From assembly GCA_007449985.2 (NCBI GenBank), contig VIIQ02000001.1, positions 762,001-826,000 on the forward strand: a stretch of 64,000 nt of DNA, written 5' to 3'. Positions 12,501 to 24,700 of the stretch are shown here, piece after piece. The position numbers were made by a program, and so were the translations under genes. The notes below the pieces were generated by a model. The model ran no database searches. It worked only from the letters and a program-made list of their open reading frames with translations, and was not told the origin of the DNA. Each line of letters begins with the position of its first letter. The stretch's first letter is position 1. This DNA comes from Desmodesmus armatus (lineage: Eukaryota > Chlorophyta > Chlorophyceae > Sphaeropleales > Scenedesmaceae).

Positions 12501-15500
12501 GTGGCGTGGCTCCACAAACACCTCAACTTCCCAGGTGGGTAAGCTGTCTGTTTTGGCAATGCAATGTCTTGGATATTGCATACAGTGAATTTGATTGTGA
12601 TATGAACCAAGCGATGGGCAGGGGATGGTGGCAGTGGCAGCCGCATGGCCCCAACCCCGCCATGTTCTGCATTGTAGTTGTTCTGCCTTCAATGCACGGA
12701 AATGTATCATGTACATACTGTCCCAACTTGGAACTGTACTGGCTTGTACTGTGCACTCGTGTGACAACGCCCTCCTGCACCCCTCCCTTATGCAGGCACT
12801 GCCCGGCGGTTGGGCATTGTGCACTGCTACAACCGCCCCTGCGAGCTGTACTACATCCCGTACAAGGCCCCAGCAGCAGGCACAAGTGCAGCAGCAGACT
12901 CAGCAGATTCAGCAGCAGCAGCAGCAGCAGCAGGTGGCGATGGTGTGGTGCCGGTGAAGGTGTCTGGTGAGGTGTCCAGTGCCCTTAGCCCTGTGTTCAG
13001 TCCCGATGGTTCTCAGCTGGTGTTCATCTCACAGGAGGCTGCTGTTGGCTCTGGGGTGCATGCAGCTACGTCATCACTCTATGCCTTGGACTGGAAGGGG
13101 CAGGTGAGCAAGAGCTGCGGTTTGGGGTTTGTTGTGGTTAGGGGTTGGTAACATTTGACGCGGGCGGGTCAAGTTCTTTGTCAGGGGGAGGGGGAGGTAC
13201 TGGCGTGCGGCCCTCCCCCCTCCTCCTACCCCCCCCCCCTCCAACTCCCCCCCCCCCCCCCACCTCAGTAGTTGTCAGGAGGCTGCTGTTGGCTCTGGGG
13301 TGCATGCGGCTACGTCATCACTCTACGCACTGAGCTGGAAGGGGCAGGTGAGCCAGGGCTGCTGTTTGGGATTTGTTGTTATTAGGGGTTGGTAAATTGT
13401 TGCGTGGGCGGGTCAACTTCCTTGTGAGGGGGAAGGGGGAGGTAGTGGCGTGGACTTGCCAGGACCAGCTGTTGGCTCCGGCGTGCATGCGACAACGTCA
13501 TCACGCTACGCACTGAGTCACCTGGCTTGGGGATACGAGAGTTGCAAGGGGTGGTTCTGCTGATTATGCTGCCCTTGCACGCAAGTGCATCAGACCTGTC
13601 TGTGCCGTCATGCACAATATCCCACATGTGTTCATGTATTGTGCTGTCGCCTTGCACCTGCAGCCTGGTGAGCAGCAGCCCCGCTGTGTGATCCCAGTGC
13701 TGCAAAACCCCAACAGCCCAGGAGCCTTCCCAGGCCTGTACGCCTTCTCACTCCATGACCAGTGCTTCCTGAATGACGTCACTCTTTTGGTGACCACTCA
13801 GTGGTACAGCATGACTGTCATCCTCAGGGTGGACCTGGGGTCGGGTGGGGTGACGCCTGTGACTTCAACAGACCCCACACAGGGCAGCTGGAGCTTGCAG
13901 GTGGGTGTGGGTGGGTGGGGGTGGGGGGTGGGCAGGGAGGGGCCAACCGTTGTGTTTTTGAAGGGGTAGAGGGGTGCGAGGCGGACAGCACTCTCTCGCA
14001 CTGCATGACCAGTGCTGGCTTGATGGCTTCACTCTGTTTGTGACGAGTCAGTGGTACAGCATGCCAGTCATCCGAAGGGTGGACCTGGGGTCGGGTGGAG
14101 TGATGCCTGTGACTTCAACAGACCCAACACAGGGCAGCTGGAGCCTGCAGGTGTGTGTCGACAGAGAGACTGCATGCGTACACATGCATGCTGACTAGCA
14201 GTCGTCTGACAAGGATATTGTGTGTGTGTGAGGGGGGGGGGGGCGGAGGGGAGGGGGGCAGAGGGAGGGGGGGGGGGGGAGGGCAGGTAGGGAGGGGCCG
14301 CGGGGAAGGCGGGTGGGGTGGAAGGTGTGTGGGCATATGTAGGTCCGCACCAGGTTTGAGGAGGGCAGCAGTCCGCCTTCTCACTCCGTAAGCAGTGATG
14401 GCTTGATGCCGTCACTCCATTGGTTGCACACTGTATAATCACACAAACATACTGTACCATCTCACCAGGACTGTGTGTCTCTGACTGCAGGGCTTGTGCA
14501 ATGGGCTGGCTATGGCAACAGTCAGCGCCCCCGCCCCCTAAACACACCGTACCATCTCACCAGGACTGTGTGTCTCTGACTGCAGGGCTTGTGCAATGGG
14601 CTGGCTGTGGCAGCAGTCAGCGCCCCTCACTACCCCGCCACTATTCATCCCACCAGGGGCTGTGACTGCATACATGGCATGTTCAACGGGCTGACTGTGG
14701 CGACATCGAGTGCCTCCCCCCCTACACCTCACCAGGGCTGTGTGTCCTGTACATGTTTCCGTACGCAGGGCTTGTGCAATGGGCTGGCTGTGGCAACAGT
14801 CAGCGCCCCTCACCACCCCCCACGCCTCATGCTGGCCACAGTCCCACAAGGCAGCAGCAGCAGCAGCTGTTGGGATTGGGTGCCAGTCACAGCCCTGGAT
14901 GCTGACTTGTCAGCCCTCCCCCTGGCAGCAGATGCCCTGAGCAACATGCGCTGTGAAGTGCTGGATGTGAAACCAACTGTTGGGGATGACAGCCTGCCTA
15001 TGCAGGCAGTGGTGCAGGTGTGAGACATGGGGGTGAGGGACAGCCAGATGATGTCTTAGTGTTGGGTGTGTGTGTGTGTGTGTGGGGGGGGGGGGATGTG
15101 TCAACTATTGATTAACTAGTGCTGCTCCAGCTGCTGGGTGCCGATCAGGGCCCTGCATGCTGACTTGCCGGCCCTCCCCATAGCAGCAGAAGCTCTGAGC
15201 TCTGAGTTCTGAGCAACATGCGCTGTGAGGTGCTGGATGTGAAGCCGACTGTCGGGGACAACTGCCTGCCTGTTGAGGCAGTGGTGCAGGTGAGACTGGA
15301 GCGTGGGCAGCCAACTACAGGCGATAAGGACCGCACACGTCCAGTGCAGGAACACGTGTACACAAGTTACTGTGACCTGTGAGGACTGGGTGCCAGCCAA
15401 GGCCTTGAATGCAGACCTGCAGGCAGCTGCCCATGAGGCGGATGCTCATTCCTGGTATCAAGTTCCATACCTGCTGCATGCGTGCCTGGCTGGACTCTGT

Positions 15501-17811
15501 GTGCTGCCAGGTCTCCTGGTCTGCCTCCGGCCCCTGCCCTGCCATCATCGTGCCCCATGGTGGGCCCCACACCGCCCTCGCTGTCAACTACTACATGCCC
15601 TTCAGCTTCCTCACTGCCCTGGGGCGCCGGCTTCCTGGCATGTTAGCTTAGCTCTTGACCCCCCCCCCCCCACACCACGTCCTGGTGCTAGGAGCACCGT
15701 TCCCTGTTACACCCCAGCAATTGCAGGGCAGCAATGTGCTGACAATTCTGCATGTTTGACTTGCATTTATGTGCTGCCCAGGTCTCCCGGTCTGCCTCCG
15801 GCCCCTGCCCCGCCATCATCGTCCCCCACGGTGGCCCCCACACCGCCCTGGCAGTCAACTACTACATGCCCTTCAGCTTCCTCACTGCCCTGGGCTACTG
15901 CGTCATTGCGGTCAACTACCGCGGCTCGCTAGGGTTTGGCGAGGCTGGGGTTCAGAGCCTGCCTGGTCACGTGGGGCGCAACGATGTGGAGGATTGCATG
16001 GCATCTTTGGACGCTGCAGTGGCAGCAGGTGGGGTGTTGTCTGTGACTTGAAGCTGGAGCTCCAGCTCCCTCGAGGGGTGTGTATGCTTAGCTCTCTTTG
16101 TACAACAGTAGCATGAACCTCCAGCAGTTCACATGTTTTTTGAAGCAACTGAGGGCCTTGACAGGCTGTTTATTTGTTGAACTTGAGCTTGGTCAATTTG
16201 GCTTGAGGACGTGTGACAAAAGTGTTCGGCTCGCAGAGTTCCCGCAAGACAGCACACAGGCTGCTGGATTCAGACACTGGTTTGCTCGTCCGTGCTTTGC
16301 CATGCCGTGAGTGCTGGGCTATGCTTGGCTGCTGTATGCTGTGCTGTGCTGTGCTGTGCAGGCTTTGCTGACGCTGAGCGTGCATCTGTGTGTGGCGGCT
16401 CCCATGGCGGCTTCCTCACCGGCCACCTGATGGGCCAGTACCCGCAGCGCTTCAAGTGTGCTGGGCTGCGCAACCCAGTGCTCAACATCGCACTGATGGT
16501 GGGGGTCACTGACATCCCTGACTGGTGCTACGTGGAGACATATGGGACTGAGGTGAGCGTCTACTACTACTGCTGCTACTACCAAACTGGGTCAGGGCCA
16601 CGCCTGACCGCCCTTCCTACACACGGTAGCACTTGCATAGGCTGCCAGCAACTGCTGTTTGGATTGAATGCGATCAGCTTGGGAGTCCATAACCATGTCG
16701 GACAGTCACGCACCCTGAACGAGCGAGTTGTACTCCCGGCATGAAAAACCCTGATAAATCCATCACGCGCGATGCGCGTGCGCAAGTATGTTGGGTGCGC
16801 CAGAACCAAGCGAACCATCAGCGAGCAATACTGTGTGTATCCCTGCAGGAGGGTCGCAAGCGGTACAGTGCTGAGCCGTCCCCAGAGGACATGGCCCACT
16901 TCTGGCGCATGTCCCCCATCGCCCACATCTCCAAGGTGCAGGGCCCCATGATCTTCATGCTGGGGGCTAAGGACAGGCGGGTGAGTGGGTGGTGGGGGGA
17001 GCATTCCGCAGTACACGAGAGATAGTGGCGTTTGAGGCTGGACGGCTGTGCATGCTAGGGGCCAACTTGACTTGAATGACAGACGGATGGTTGATGTTCC
17101 CTTCTGGGGCCCCCCTGCCCTCCAATATCGGGGCAGGGGGCCAAGGACAGGCGGGTGAGTGGTTGGTGGGGGTGTTGGACAGGGCTCGGTAGGTGTTCCT
17201 GAGGACAGGCGCCCCTTGGTGGGGGTGTTGGACAGGGTGGTTGCTGAGGAACAGGCAGCACATAGTGGACAGTACGCAAGTGCTGTTGGTGTGTGGAAGG
17301 CTGTGCATGCTGGGGGCTCAGGACAGACGGGTGAGTGAGATGGGGGTGTTGGACAGGCTGCAATAGGAATCACTACAGCAGCAGTATCACCAAACCCATC
17401 ATGAGCAGTCGCAACATCATGTTGCGCAACATGACATGCAATCGCCTGTGCATGTCACCACCTGTAGTGTAGCTGGGGCAGCTGCAAATCAGCAATGCGC
17501 TGTCAGGCGTGCTCTGGTTCGTCACTGACATGACACGATACGCATGAGGTATTGCCAGTACTTACGGTACGTTCCCGAGCACATACGAACACGCCCAGTT
17601 ATGACAGCTCCTGGACCCTGGTGCCCTACTGTCTTGCTTGCTGCATGCAGGTTCCTCTGGACGATGGGTGGCGCTATGTGGATGCCCTGAAGACCCGGGG
17701 GGGGAGAGCCGGGTATTGGTGTTCCCTGAAGACAGCCATGCCCTGGACAAACCGCAGACAGAGGTGGAGCAGTGGCTGAACATTGCTTGGTGGTTCAAGC
17801 AGCACTTGTGA
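9521..17811 (+). CDS. APEH: Acylaminoacyl peptidase (prolyl oligopeptidase family S9), two frame breaks
   Basis: Releases N-acylated amino acids from peptides. Exons: 9521-9880, 10144-10233, 10816-10879, 11172-11248, 11668-11983, 12371-12534, 12796-13103, 13664-13900, 14769-15017, 15782-16028, 16362-16552, 16849-16980, 17651-17811; about 865 residues after allowing for the breaks. The N-terminal half is the beta-propeller, with family landmarks such as [17 protein letters not shown] and [13 protein letters not shown]. The hydrolase half has [17 protein letters not shown], the nucleophile in GGSHGGF (about Ser718), Asp in GAKDRR and His in PEDSHAL. Two single-base problems occur: exon 6 near 12489 (one G short) and the G8 run at 17697-17704 (frame restored by one more G). 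The first 66 residues before MGSSTAS may be a transit peptide or an over-long start. Introns hold many exon-like copies. Confidence 0.9.
10116..10141. repeat. C26 homopolymer ending in a splice acceptor
   Basis: A run of 26 C ends directly in the acceptor of peptidase exon 2, which starts at 10144, so the whole polypyrimidine tract is cytosine. Other homopolymers and GT runs followed by G runs lie in the same gene at about 10318-10350, 10465-10478, 12139-12151, 13220-13261, 14220-14283, 15066-15094 and 15659-15671. Lengths of such runs are often unreliable in assemblies. Confidence 0.85.
11428..11493 (+). repeat. Degraded copy of peptidase exon 5 start
   Basis: Repeats the first 66 bases of exon 5 (11668 onward) with a few substitutions, including an acceptor-like CAG just before it. 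After the copied part it diverges. A much shorter third fragment sits at about 11574-11592. It lies in the intron before the intact exon. Confidence 0.85.
12040..12250 (+). repeat. Duplicate of peptidase exon 6 with its upstream intron
   Basis: The exon-like part 12177-12242 matches 12371-12437, and the preceding intron (GTGTGGCGCAC, then CTG triplets and a C run) is copied as well at about 12275-12360. The first copy reaches a TGA right after the copied segment; the second continues into the conserved QPAWTPDG motif, so the second is the functional one. Confidence 0.85.
13276..13525 (+). repeat. Two degraded copies of the 3' end of peptidase exon 7
   Basis: About 13276-13347 closely repeats the last 72 bases of exon 7 (13032-13103) with its donor GGGCAGGTGAG. 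A third, poorer copy lies at about 13466-13520. The downstream intron start (GGTTGGTAA, then GCGGGTCAA) is copied too. Both copies are in the intron after the intact exon. Confidence 0.8.
13994..14151 (+). repeat. Degraded copy of peptidase exon 8
   Basis: Repeats the second half of exon 8 (about 13744-13900), including the CTCAGTGGTACAGCATG-like region and the end at GGCAGCTGGAGCCTGCAG, with substitutions and small indels. It lies directly downstream in the same intron. Confidence 0.85.
14486..14768 (+). repeat. Three tandem copies of the start of peptidase exon 9
   Basis: The segment reading [14 protein letters not shown] in the intact exon at 14769 is preceded by similar segments starting near 14492, 14586 and 14675. 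Each has a TGTGTGTC- or TGTGACTG-containing acceptor region copied along with it. Only the last copy continues into the rest of the conserved exon. Confidence 0.85.
15128..15450 (+). repeat. Two degraded copies of the 3' half of peptidase exon 9
   Basis: About 15128-15291 repeats 14875-15017 (GGTGCC...GCAGTGGTGCAG) with a short internal duplication of CTCTGAG that breaks the frame. About 15386-15450 repeats a shorter part. The first copy has a better donor (GTGAGA) than the intact exon (GTGTGA). Confidence 0.8.
15511..15622 (+). repeat. Degraded copy of peptidase exon 10 start
   Basis: Repeats 15782-15893 ([20 protein letters not shown] and onward), acceptor included. It diverges just before the conserved [10 protein letters not shown], which only the downstream copy keeps. 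A reader using this copy would lose the strand before the nucleophile elbow. Confidence 0.85.
17130..17336 (+). repeat. Copies of the 3' end of peptidase exon 12 and its donor
   Basis: The end of exon 12 (GGGGGCTAAGGACAGGCGG then GTGAGT, about 16963-16986) recurs at about 17136-17160 and 17308-17336, with partial pieces around 17200-17220. The copied unit contains the codons for the catalytic Asp (GAKDRR), so the copies are decoys of an active-site exon end. Confidence 0.8.
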
Positions 17812-17824
17812 AAAATTTTCCTAC

Positions 17825-17829
17825 TGTAA
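17825..17829 (+). terminator. Possible TGTAA polyadenylation signal
   Basis: TGTAA, the usual polyadenylation signal of Chlamydomonas-type algae, lies 14 bases after the peptidase stop. The spacing would make a very short 3' untranslated region, so this may be chance. Confidence 0.25.
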
Positions 17830-18749
17830 TGGTGCTGGCTGGAGGGGTATGTGAAGCATCATCTTGGCTTCTCGAGTCTGTTGATGGCTTGTTTGCGCGT
17901 TGACTGCAGCAGTCACACACCTTGCGCCCCTACTTGTGCAAATGCTATTGGGGCATGGTGGTGTGCTGTGGTATGTTGACGTCGCTATTGTCAGCACGAG
18001 GAGCGTTGCGCATACTGTGCTCACACTGACTGTGCGTGGTTGTTGCTGTGTGAGTAAGTTGTGCCGCGCGCATAGTACTAGTACAGTCCCAGTTCCAACC
18101 CCCTTCAAGCATCCGGTCTGCCCGTATCATGGACTGAGCGGTTGGGGCTCAGCCGCTGAGCTTATCGGGTAAGGCCCAGGGCTTGGCAGTGCAGCTGTGC
18201 GGTTTAGCGCTGTTCGCAGCCCACCTAAGGTGTGATACTATGTTGGCAGTGATTGGGAGTTTAAGGCCCACCTCCTGCAATGCTGTGTTGCTCAGAGTTT
18301 GCTTGGTCAATTGGTGGTGTACATCAGTCACCTGGCATGATGTTTGCTACGGGTTACCAGCGATACAAGAAGCTGGCGTGCCTGATGGGCAGCTTCGTGT
18401 CCCCTTGAACGATACAAGTTATTGCGTCTTTCACTCATGCACATGACACAGTCGAGGGCTGTAAAGCGCGCGGGTGTCAGCTCTTCTTGGTGTTTAGTGA
18501 CATCAGAATCACCCATGATGACTCAGCACAGAAAACCGTGCAGGGTTGCTGGCAAAAAACAGCGCACACCATGAACAGACGCACCACTCCCTAAATCCTT
18601 ATGGGCACAGCAGTGAGCATTCTGCAGCCCTTGCTGGTTGCCAGGCGATGAAATCGCCATGCCTCATACACAACATAAACCCTCTCCTGCCCACACATGC
18701 ATTCCTTTCACTATTGGCATGCTGAAGACAGCACACCAACACGACAATC
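17830..18749. other. Spacer between convergent genes
   Basis: Lies between the 3' ends of the peptidase gene (+) and the SHIPPO gene (-). It probably contains both 3' untranslated regions. No coding exon, RNA gene or repeat was recognised. Confidence 0.5.
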
Positions 18750-21700
18750 CTACGCGGCAACGTCGGTGCAATAGCGCTGCATCCTCAGTGCTTCGCGCCG
18801 GGGCTTGTGCTTCAGCAGCGCGGACAGCTGCGCATTCAGCTGCGACAATGTCAACTTCTGCGTATCAGCCCCTGCTGCTCGTTTCAAAGCTGAAGACTCC
18901 GCGGCACTGGGTGCTTGACTTGCATCATGAACCTCATTGACGTGCCGTACAGTCTGCTGCCTTGAAGCTTGCTGCACACTGGCTTTGTTCCCTCCAGCAG
19001 GCACAGACACAGCCATTGCACTGCTGTTGGCACCTGCCGCGGCTGCAGGTCGTGCTGCCACCCTGCCAGTCTTGGCTGCTTTGGAAGCAGCCTTTGTGGC
19101 AGGTGCTGTGGAGCTGTCCTTGTGGTAGTAGCCAGGCCCTGGTGTCTCATCAGGATGCAATGCTGTGGCACTGCTGCCAGGCCCTGCTGGTGCCAACTTG
19201 CTTCTGAAGGTAAAGGCCAAGCCCTTGGGGGCTGCAGAAACGACAGAGGTGGCAGACAGGACAATGAGTGAGCCACAAGGGGCTTGTGTGATACCAATGT
19301 ACAAAGAATGTGTGCGCATGCGTCCGGCGCTTCAAGCGTCAGTGACAGTGTCAAGCTAGCGTGAGTGAATACGGGCTTGGCTGCTTCCTGCTTGTGTGCT
19401 TGGAGACACCGCATGGTGCCAAGCAGAAGCAGATCCACAGACAGTTCGCGCTCTATCAAGATGGTTATAGTGTGCTGCCTCGCCGACAACGTTTGACGCA
19501 AGTGCTCAGCACAGGTGTCCGAACAGGTGCCGCCAAGCATGTCGCTATCCAAGCTCCAGGCACTACGTCAGTGTGCACAGGCGTCAGAGGTCATGCCTAC
19601 CTTTATCCACATAGTAGGCCCCAGGTCCAGGCTCTTCTGCAGCTGCTGGGTCCACAGTCCCTGCCCTCAGCTTACTGCCCAAGCTGAAAGCCGGCCCGCT
19701 GCCCTGCTGGTGTCGCTGTGTGTAGTGACCTGGCCCCGGCTGCTCACTGCTGGCAGCTGCTGCAGCAGCTGAGCGGTCTTGTTTGGCTGCAAGGGTCCAG
19801 GCAGGGCCCCTGGGAAGCTCTGGCAGCGGATGGTAGTCCCCGGGCGCCGGGGTGTCGTCCGCACCTGCAGCGCAATGGAGCGCGGGAACTGTGAGGCACG
19901 GGCAAGTCCGTCACCACCCACATCGAGCTGATTGCATGAGGTTGGCGGGGGGCGGCAGCGATGCTCCCCGGGTTGGTCAGTGAAGCAGCACTGTGCGTGT
20001 GCTCTACTGTAGGTGCACTACCGAAGTACAGTTACTGCTTTGATTTAGGATGTGTTGCCACCGACACATGTGTGCTGCTACTGCTTTGTACTGATATGAG
20101 GGCCCGCTTAGCCAAGGGCGCTGCATGGCTGAAGCACCTGACCTCTCAGACAAGGGCCCCTGCCAAAGCGCCCAGCTGTGGCAGCTATCAAGCACGAGTG
20201 CACCCCAACCCACCACACTGTGGTGACCAGGCATCAGCATGCACGGCCTGAAACACACAACTTCCCCTACGACGCTGTCCATGCGCACCGCACCCCACTC
20301 TCACCTGCATCCCCAGCCGCCTGCACCTTCGCCCCCATGCTCCATGCCGGCGTGGACACACCAGGCCCTGCCACATCGTACGCCCCTGGGCCAGGCCCCT
20401 CACCGCCCTTGCTGCCGCTGTGCTGATCCACAGGCTGCCGTCCTGTAAGGCTGTAAGCTGGTCCCCTTGGCATATCTGCATGATCATATGCACCAGGGCC
20501 TGGTACTGCCGCCGCTGCTGCATCATGGCTGGGGCACCCAATGCGGCCTGTGAAGGTGAAGGCAGGCGCACTGCTGCTGCCAGGGTCGGCAAAGTCTGCG
20601 GGTAGGTAGGCGCCTGCAGCATGGAGACAACAGCAAGCTTGGATGCATTGAGCCTGCTATCAGTGGGTGCGATGGATGACATACCATCTTACCGAGCGCC
20701 ACAAGATCGGTAGGGCTCACACGAGAGCATCATGCCGTGGCTGGCTACCTCCTGCTACGATTCTCAACAGCTCAAACAAGAAAGTGCCAGCCAACAGAGA
20801 CTAGAGACTCACCAGGCCCTGGCGTCGGCTCCTGCTGCTCCAGTATGGTCCCCAGCCGCCAGGCCATAGTGTAAGCTGCTCCACTGGTACCACAGGCCCT
20901 AACCACCTCATACTGCCCTGGACCAGGCAGCAGCTCTGCTTTTGATGATCCTGTGGCCTCGACAGGGAGCTTAGCAGCCATTGTAAAGGCTGGGCCGTCA
21001 CCACCTCCAGCTTCGGTGTGGTAGTAACCAGGGCCTGTGGCATAGCAGTGAAACACGGTGCAAGGTCTGCAATGAACACCTTGACAAGTTGAATAAGCGC
21101 ATCGATATTCTGTTGTGCAAGTGGCATGATCTGACTTTGAGCACGGTGTGCTACTCAGGTTTTGTGGTGGAAGTGAACCATCGTGACATGTGTACCGCAA
21201 CACAGGTTCAACGCCCTGGCACAGCCCCGTCAGATTCCCCATACAGGTACTGCGGCCGGATGTTGTAGTGCACACACACCTGGGATATCACTACCGGCGG
21301 CCTCCCCTGCAGCTGCTGCAGGCCTGGTGGCCATCGTCCACGCAGGCCCCTGCCTGCTAGAGCCGAGCTGCTGCCCCCGCTCATAGTCTCCGGGTCCAGG
21401 ACTGCTGCAGTCTGCAGCCTTTACAGCGCCAGCAGCACGACCAGACATGGTGTAGCACGGCGCTGAAGGCAGCAGCGGTGTTGGGTCTAGGCAGTAGTCC
21501 AATGGTCCCGGAGTAGGGGCTGCTTGAGCTGCAGTGACGCACACAGCACACAGACAGGTAGCGTACCTGTCAGGATTGTGCGGTATGGCCAGCACTCCTA
21601 CCCTGAGATTGGCAAGTGCAGGTTGATGCACTGTCACATTGTAGCTCAGTCTGTTGATCAACTGGCAGTACCTGAAAGATTTGCAGGCCTGGCAGCTTAC

Positions 21701-24700
21701 ACCCAGCCGCTGCATAACTGGGCTCGACAGCCAGCAAAAGAGCCGCCCTGACTACATGGTTCCACTCACATGCCGCCTTGGCTTTGCCCTGTATGCTGAA
21801 AGCAGGCCCCTGTGGCCCCTGCTCTGCCACATGGTAGCTCCCAGGGCCCGGCACTGCTGCACCAGCTGTTGCTGCAGCTGCGACCTTGCCTGCCATGGTA
21901 AATGCAGGCGACGCTGCGCTGGTGATGTCAGCTGCTGCGCTGTAATGCCCAGGGCCTGGCGTGGATCCTTGGCCTGCTGCTGAACCATAACTGGGTCTGC
22001 CTGCGATGCTGAATGCAGGCCCACCCACACCAGCACCCTCCTCCCTGCAAGACAGGTCCGCCACGGCAGTACGGCATCACACTACACATGGTGCAGCATC
22101 TGCTGATGCCACAGTTTTTAGGCAAGACATGTGCAACGAGGATCTAGGCATCGGCCAAGAACTCCTGCCAGGGAACGACCGCATTGCATATGGCCGGCAC
22201 GACCACCACACACGTGCTGGCACATCAGCATGACAATAGCAATAGTAGCACAACGACACGCTCAACAGGGCGCCCCTGTCACATGTTCACCTGTAGTACT
22301 CCCCCGGACCAGGTGACTCCCATGCAAGCGCCCCACCGTCTCTGTCAGGCGGTCTGCACCCCATGGTGAATGCAGGTGCTGCTCTGCCCACAGCGGCGGG
22401 GTCTGTGCTGGGGTCAAAGTAGTGCCCGGGCCCGGGGCCCATGCAGGAGGTCCCCAGCACTGTCCTGCCGCCTGCAGGCCCCCTAGGGATGCTGAAGGCA
22501 GGCGCGGAGGGTGCTGTGTGACTGTAAGCTGTGCTGGGGTCGTAGTCACCCGGTGCTGGGCCAGCAGCTGCATCACGCGACAACCTGCAAGCATCAGCAA
22601 GTGGTTTGGCTGAGCACAGCGCTCAGCTCTGGCACTGCCGCCGCAGAGAGTCTCTACACTACACGTGCTTGCAGGGGATCAAAGGCCGATTGGACCACAC
22701 AAAGGCGTAGACCACAGCAGACATATTTGTGAGACTTGCACACAGCCCTGGCTTGGCAGCATTCATCCTGCAGGCATCATAAGTTGATGTCTGCATGCAC
22801 CCAGTTGCTTACATTCCAGCATCAGTGCGGGCTGGGAAGCTGTACGCCGGTCCGTCAGGCTCATACGCGGTGGTGTCTGGGTGGTATGCGCCTGTCCTGG
22901 CACTGCTGTGCTGGCATTGCTGGCCTGTCCACCCTTGGGACGCGTGCCAAGGCTCCATGCAGGCCCTGCACATGCCAGCACGAACACCCACACAGATACT
23001 GCCTCGCACGCATGCATGCATCATGAATTAATAAAATGTAAGGCCTGCACAGACTGGTGGCACGCACGCAACATGGATGCGTGTATAGGTCGGCGCAGCA
23101 GTCGCATGCCTTCCATATACTCAGCAGCTTCCACAGCTGCCTCTGTGTCCATGCGCATGGGCTGTGCAGCAAACAGGCAGTGCACCTGTTACATGCAGTC
23201 TAGCACAGCCAGAATTGCTTCAGCCACACCTGATGGGCTTGCGGTGTGTCCCAGTCTTGGCCATACGCCCCAGGGCCCGGGCTACTGCTTCTTTGCCTGC
23301 CGGCATCTGTAGGCCTCCCGGGTATGGAGAAAGCAGGACCTCCAGGGCTGGGGTTGTTTACAACACACACAAGTGCACGACATCATCATCAAAAGTCTTG
23401 CAAGTCATGTGCCATCAGACACACGCTACAAATTCCTACTGCCCGGGACATGCAGTGATTTGTTGTACTGGAAGTGTCAGCCAGACACAGATGGGGCACA
23501 TCACTCATAGCGCATGTAGCATGCCAGCACTGCTGCTGCACCACACATGCCACAAAATCCTTCCATGCCGCGTCTTGCAGGGTGACAAGGTTCATGCAAG
23601 GATGCAGCAGTGTCTTGCTGACTCACCGCTGCTCAGCATCCTCAGCTAATCACAGCGCAAGCAAGTACATGCCACAACACTGGCATGTTCCTGCATGAAC
23701 AAATGTCTGCTTACATGAACTGCAGCTGTTGGTGCTGGCCAGGACCTGGTGCTGCTGCCTCCTGGCCTTGATCCCTCCAGCGGCCAGCCATGGAAAATGC
23801 AGGCCCTGAGAGTCCACAGGCACTGCAGCACCAACCCACACAACAGCAGTGACAGTGATGCACCCTCCTGGCACGATACTGTAAGTACTATCCCTACTGT
23901 ACTGCTTCAAACAGGGTCCCAACCACCCTGACGGCAATCAACGACTCATGGGGGAAACTGGGCGGCAATTGCTGAAGGGCTGGACAGACACTCATGGAAT
24001 GTGTTTTTGTTGATAAGCGCCACCGGTGCAGCAAGTGCTGCAGTGACTGCTGCACTCACCTGCCGGCGCTGTATGCACCTGGGCCTGGCACACTGGCTGC
24101 CTCCTTGCTGTCCAGCTGCTGTGCTGTAGGCCTAGCCCCCATGGTGAAGGCAGGGCCCTGCCTGCCCAGGCACAACGCAGCAGGAAGGCTGTACTGCCCA
24201 GGCCCTGGGCTGGACGGCTGCAAGCACAGTACCCAGGGGTGTGTGTTGGACGTTGCACAGGTGGGTTTCCATGGCACCCAAAAATACTTGGCAGCGATCG
24301 CACACAGGCTCTCAAAGTGCGCACTGGATGGTGGTGATGTTACTGCAATGCAGATGACGGTGCTTGCATACCAGGATGGACAGCAGCACAAGGTGTGATG
24401 TGTGTGACCTGTGCGCCGTGCAGAAATGCTGTTGCTGGGAGGCAAAGCGGCGGGCAGGTGGCAATGTGCTGCTCTGCACACCTGGTAAGGTGCTGCTTTG
24501 GTGGGTGCTGCTCCTGTAGTCACCCTTGGTATTGGTCGCGATGCGTCTCCATCAACAGCTGCAGTGCATGCATGCGCAGCACCAGCATCAGCCGCTGCAC
24601 TGGCGTCCTGCTGGTCCGTTGTGGCACTGGCGCTGACGCTGCGGCTTTGAGCTGCTGCTGGTGGTAGTGCTGGTATCTGTGCTGCGGCATGCGCAATAGC

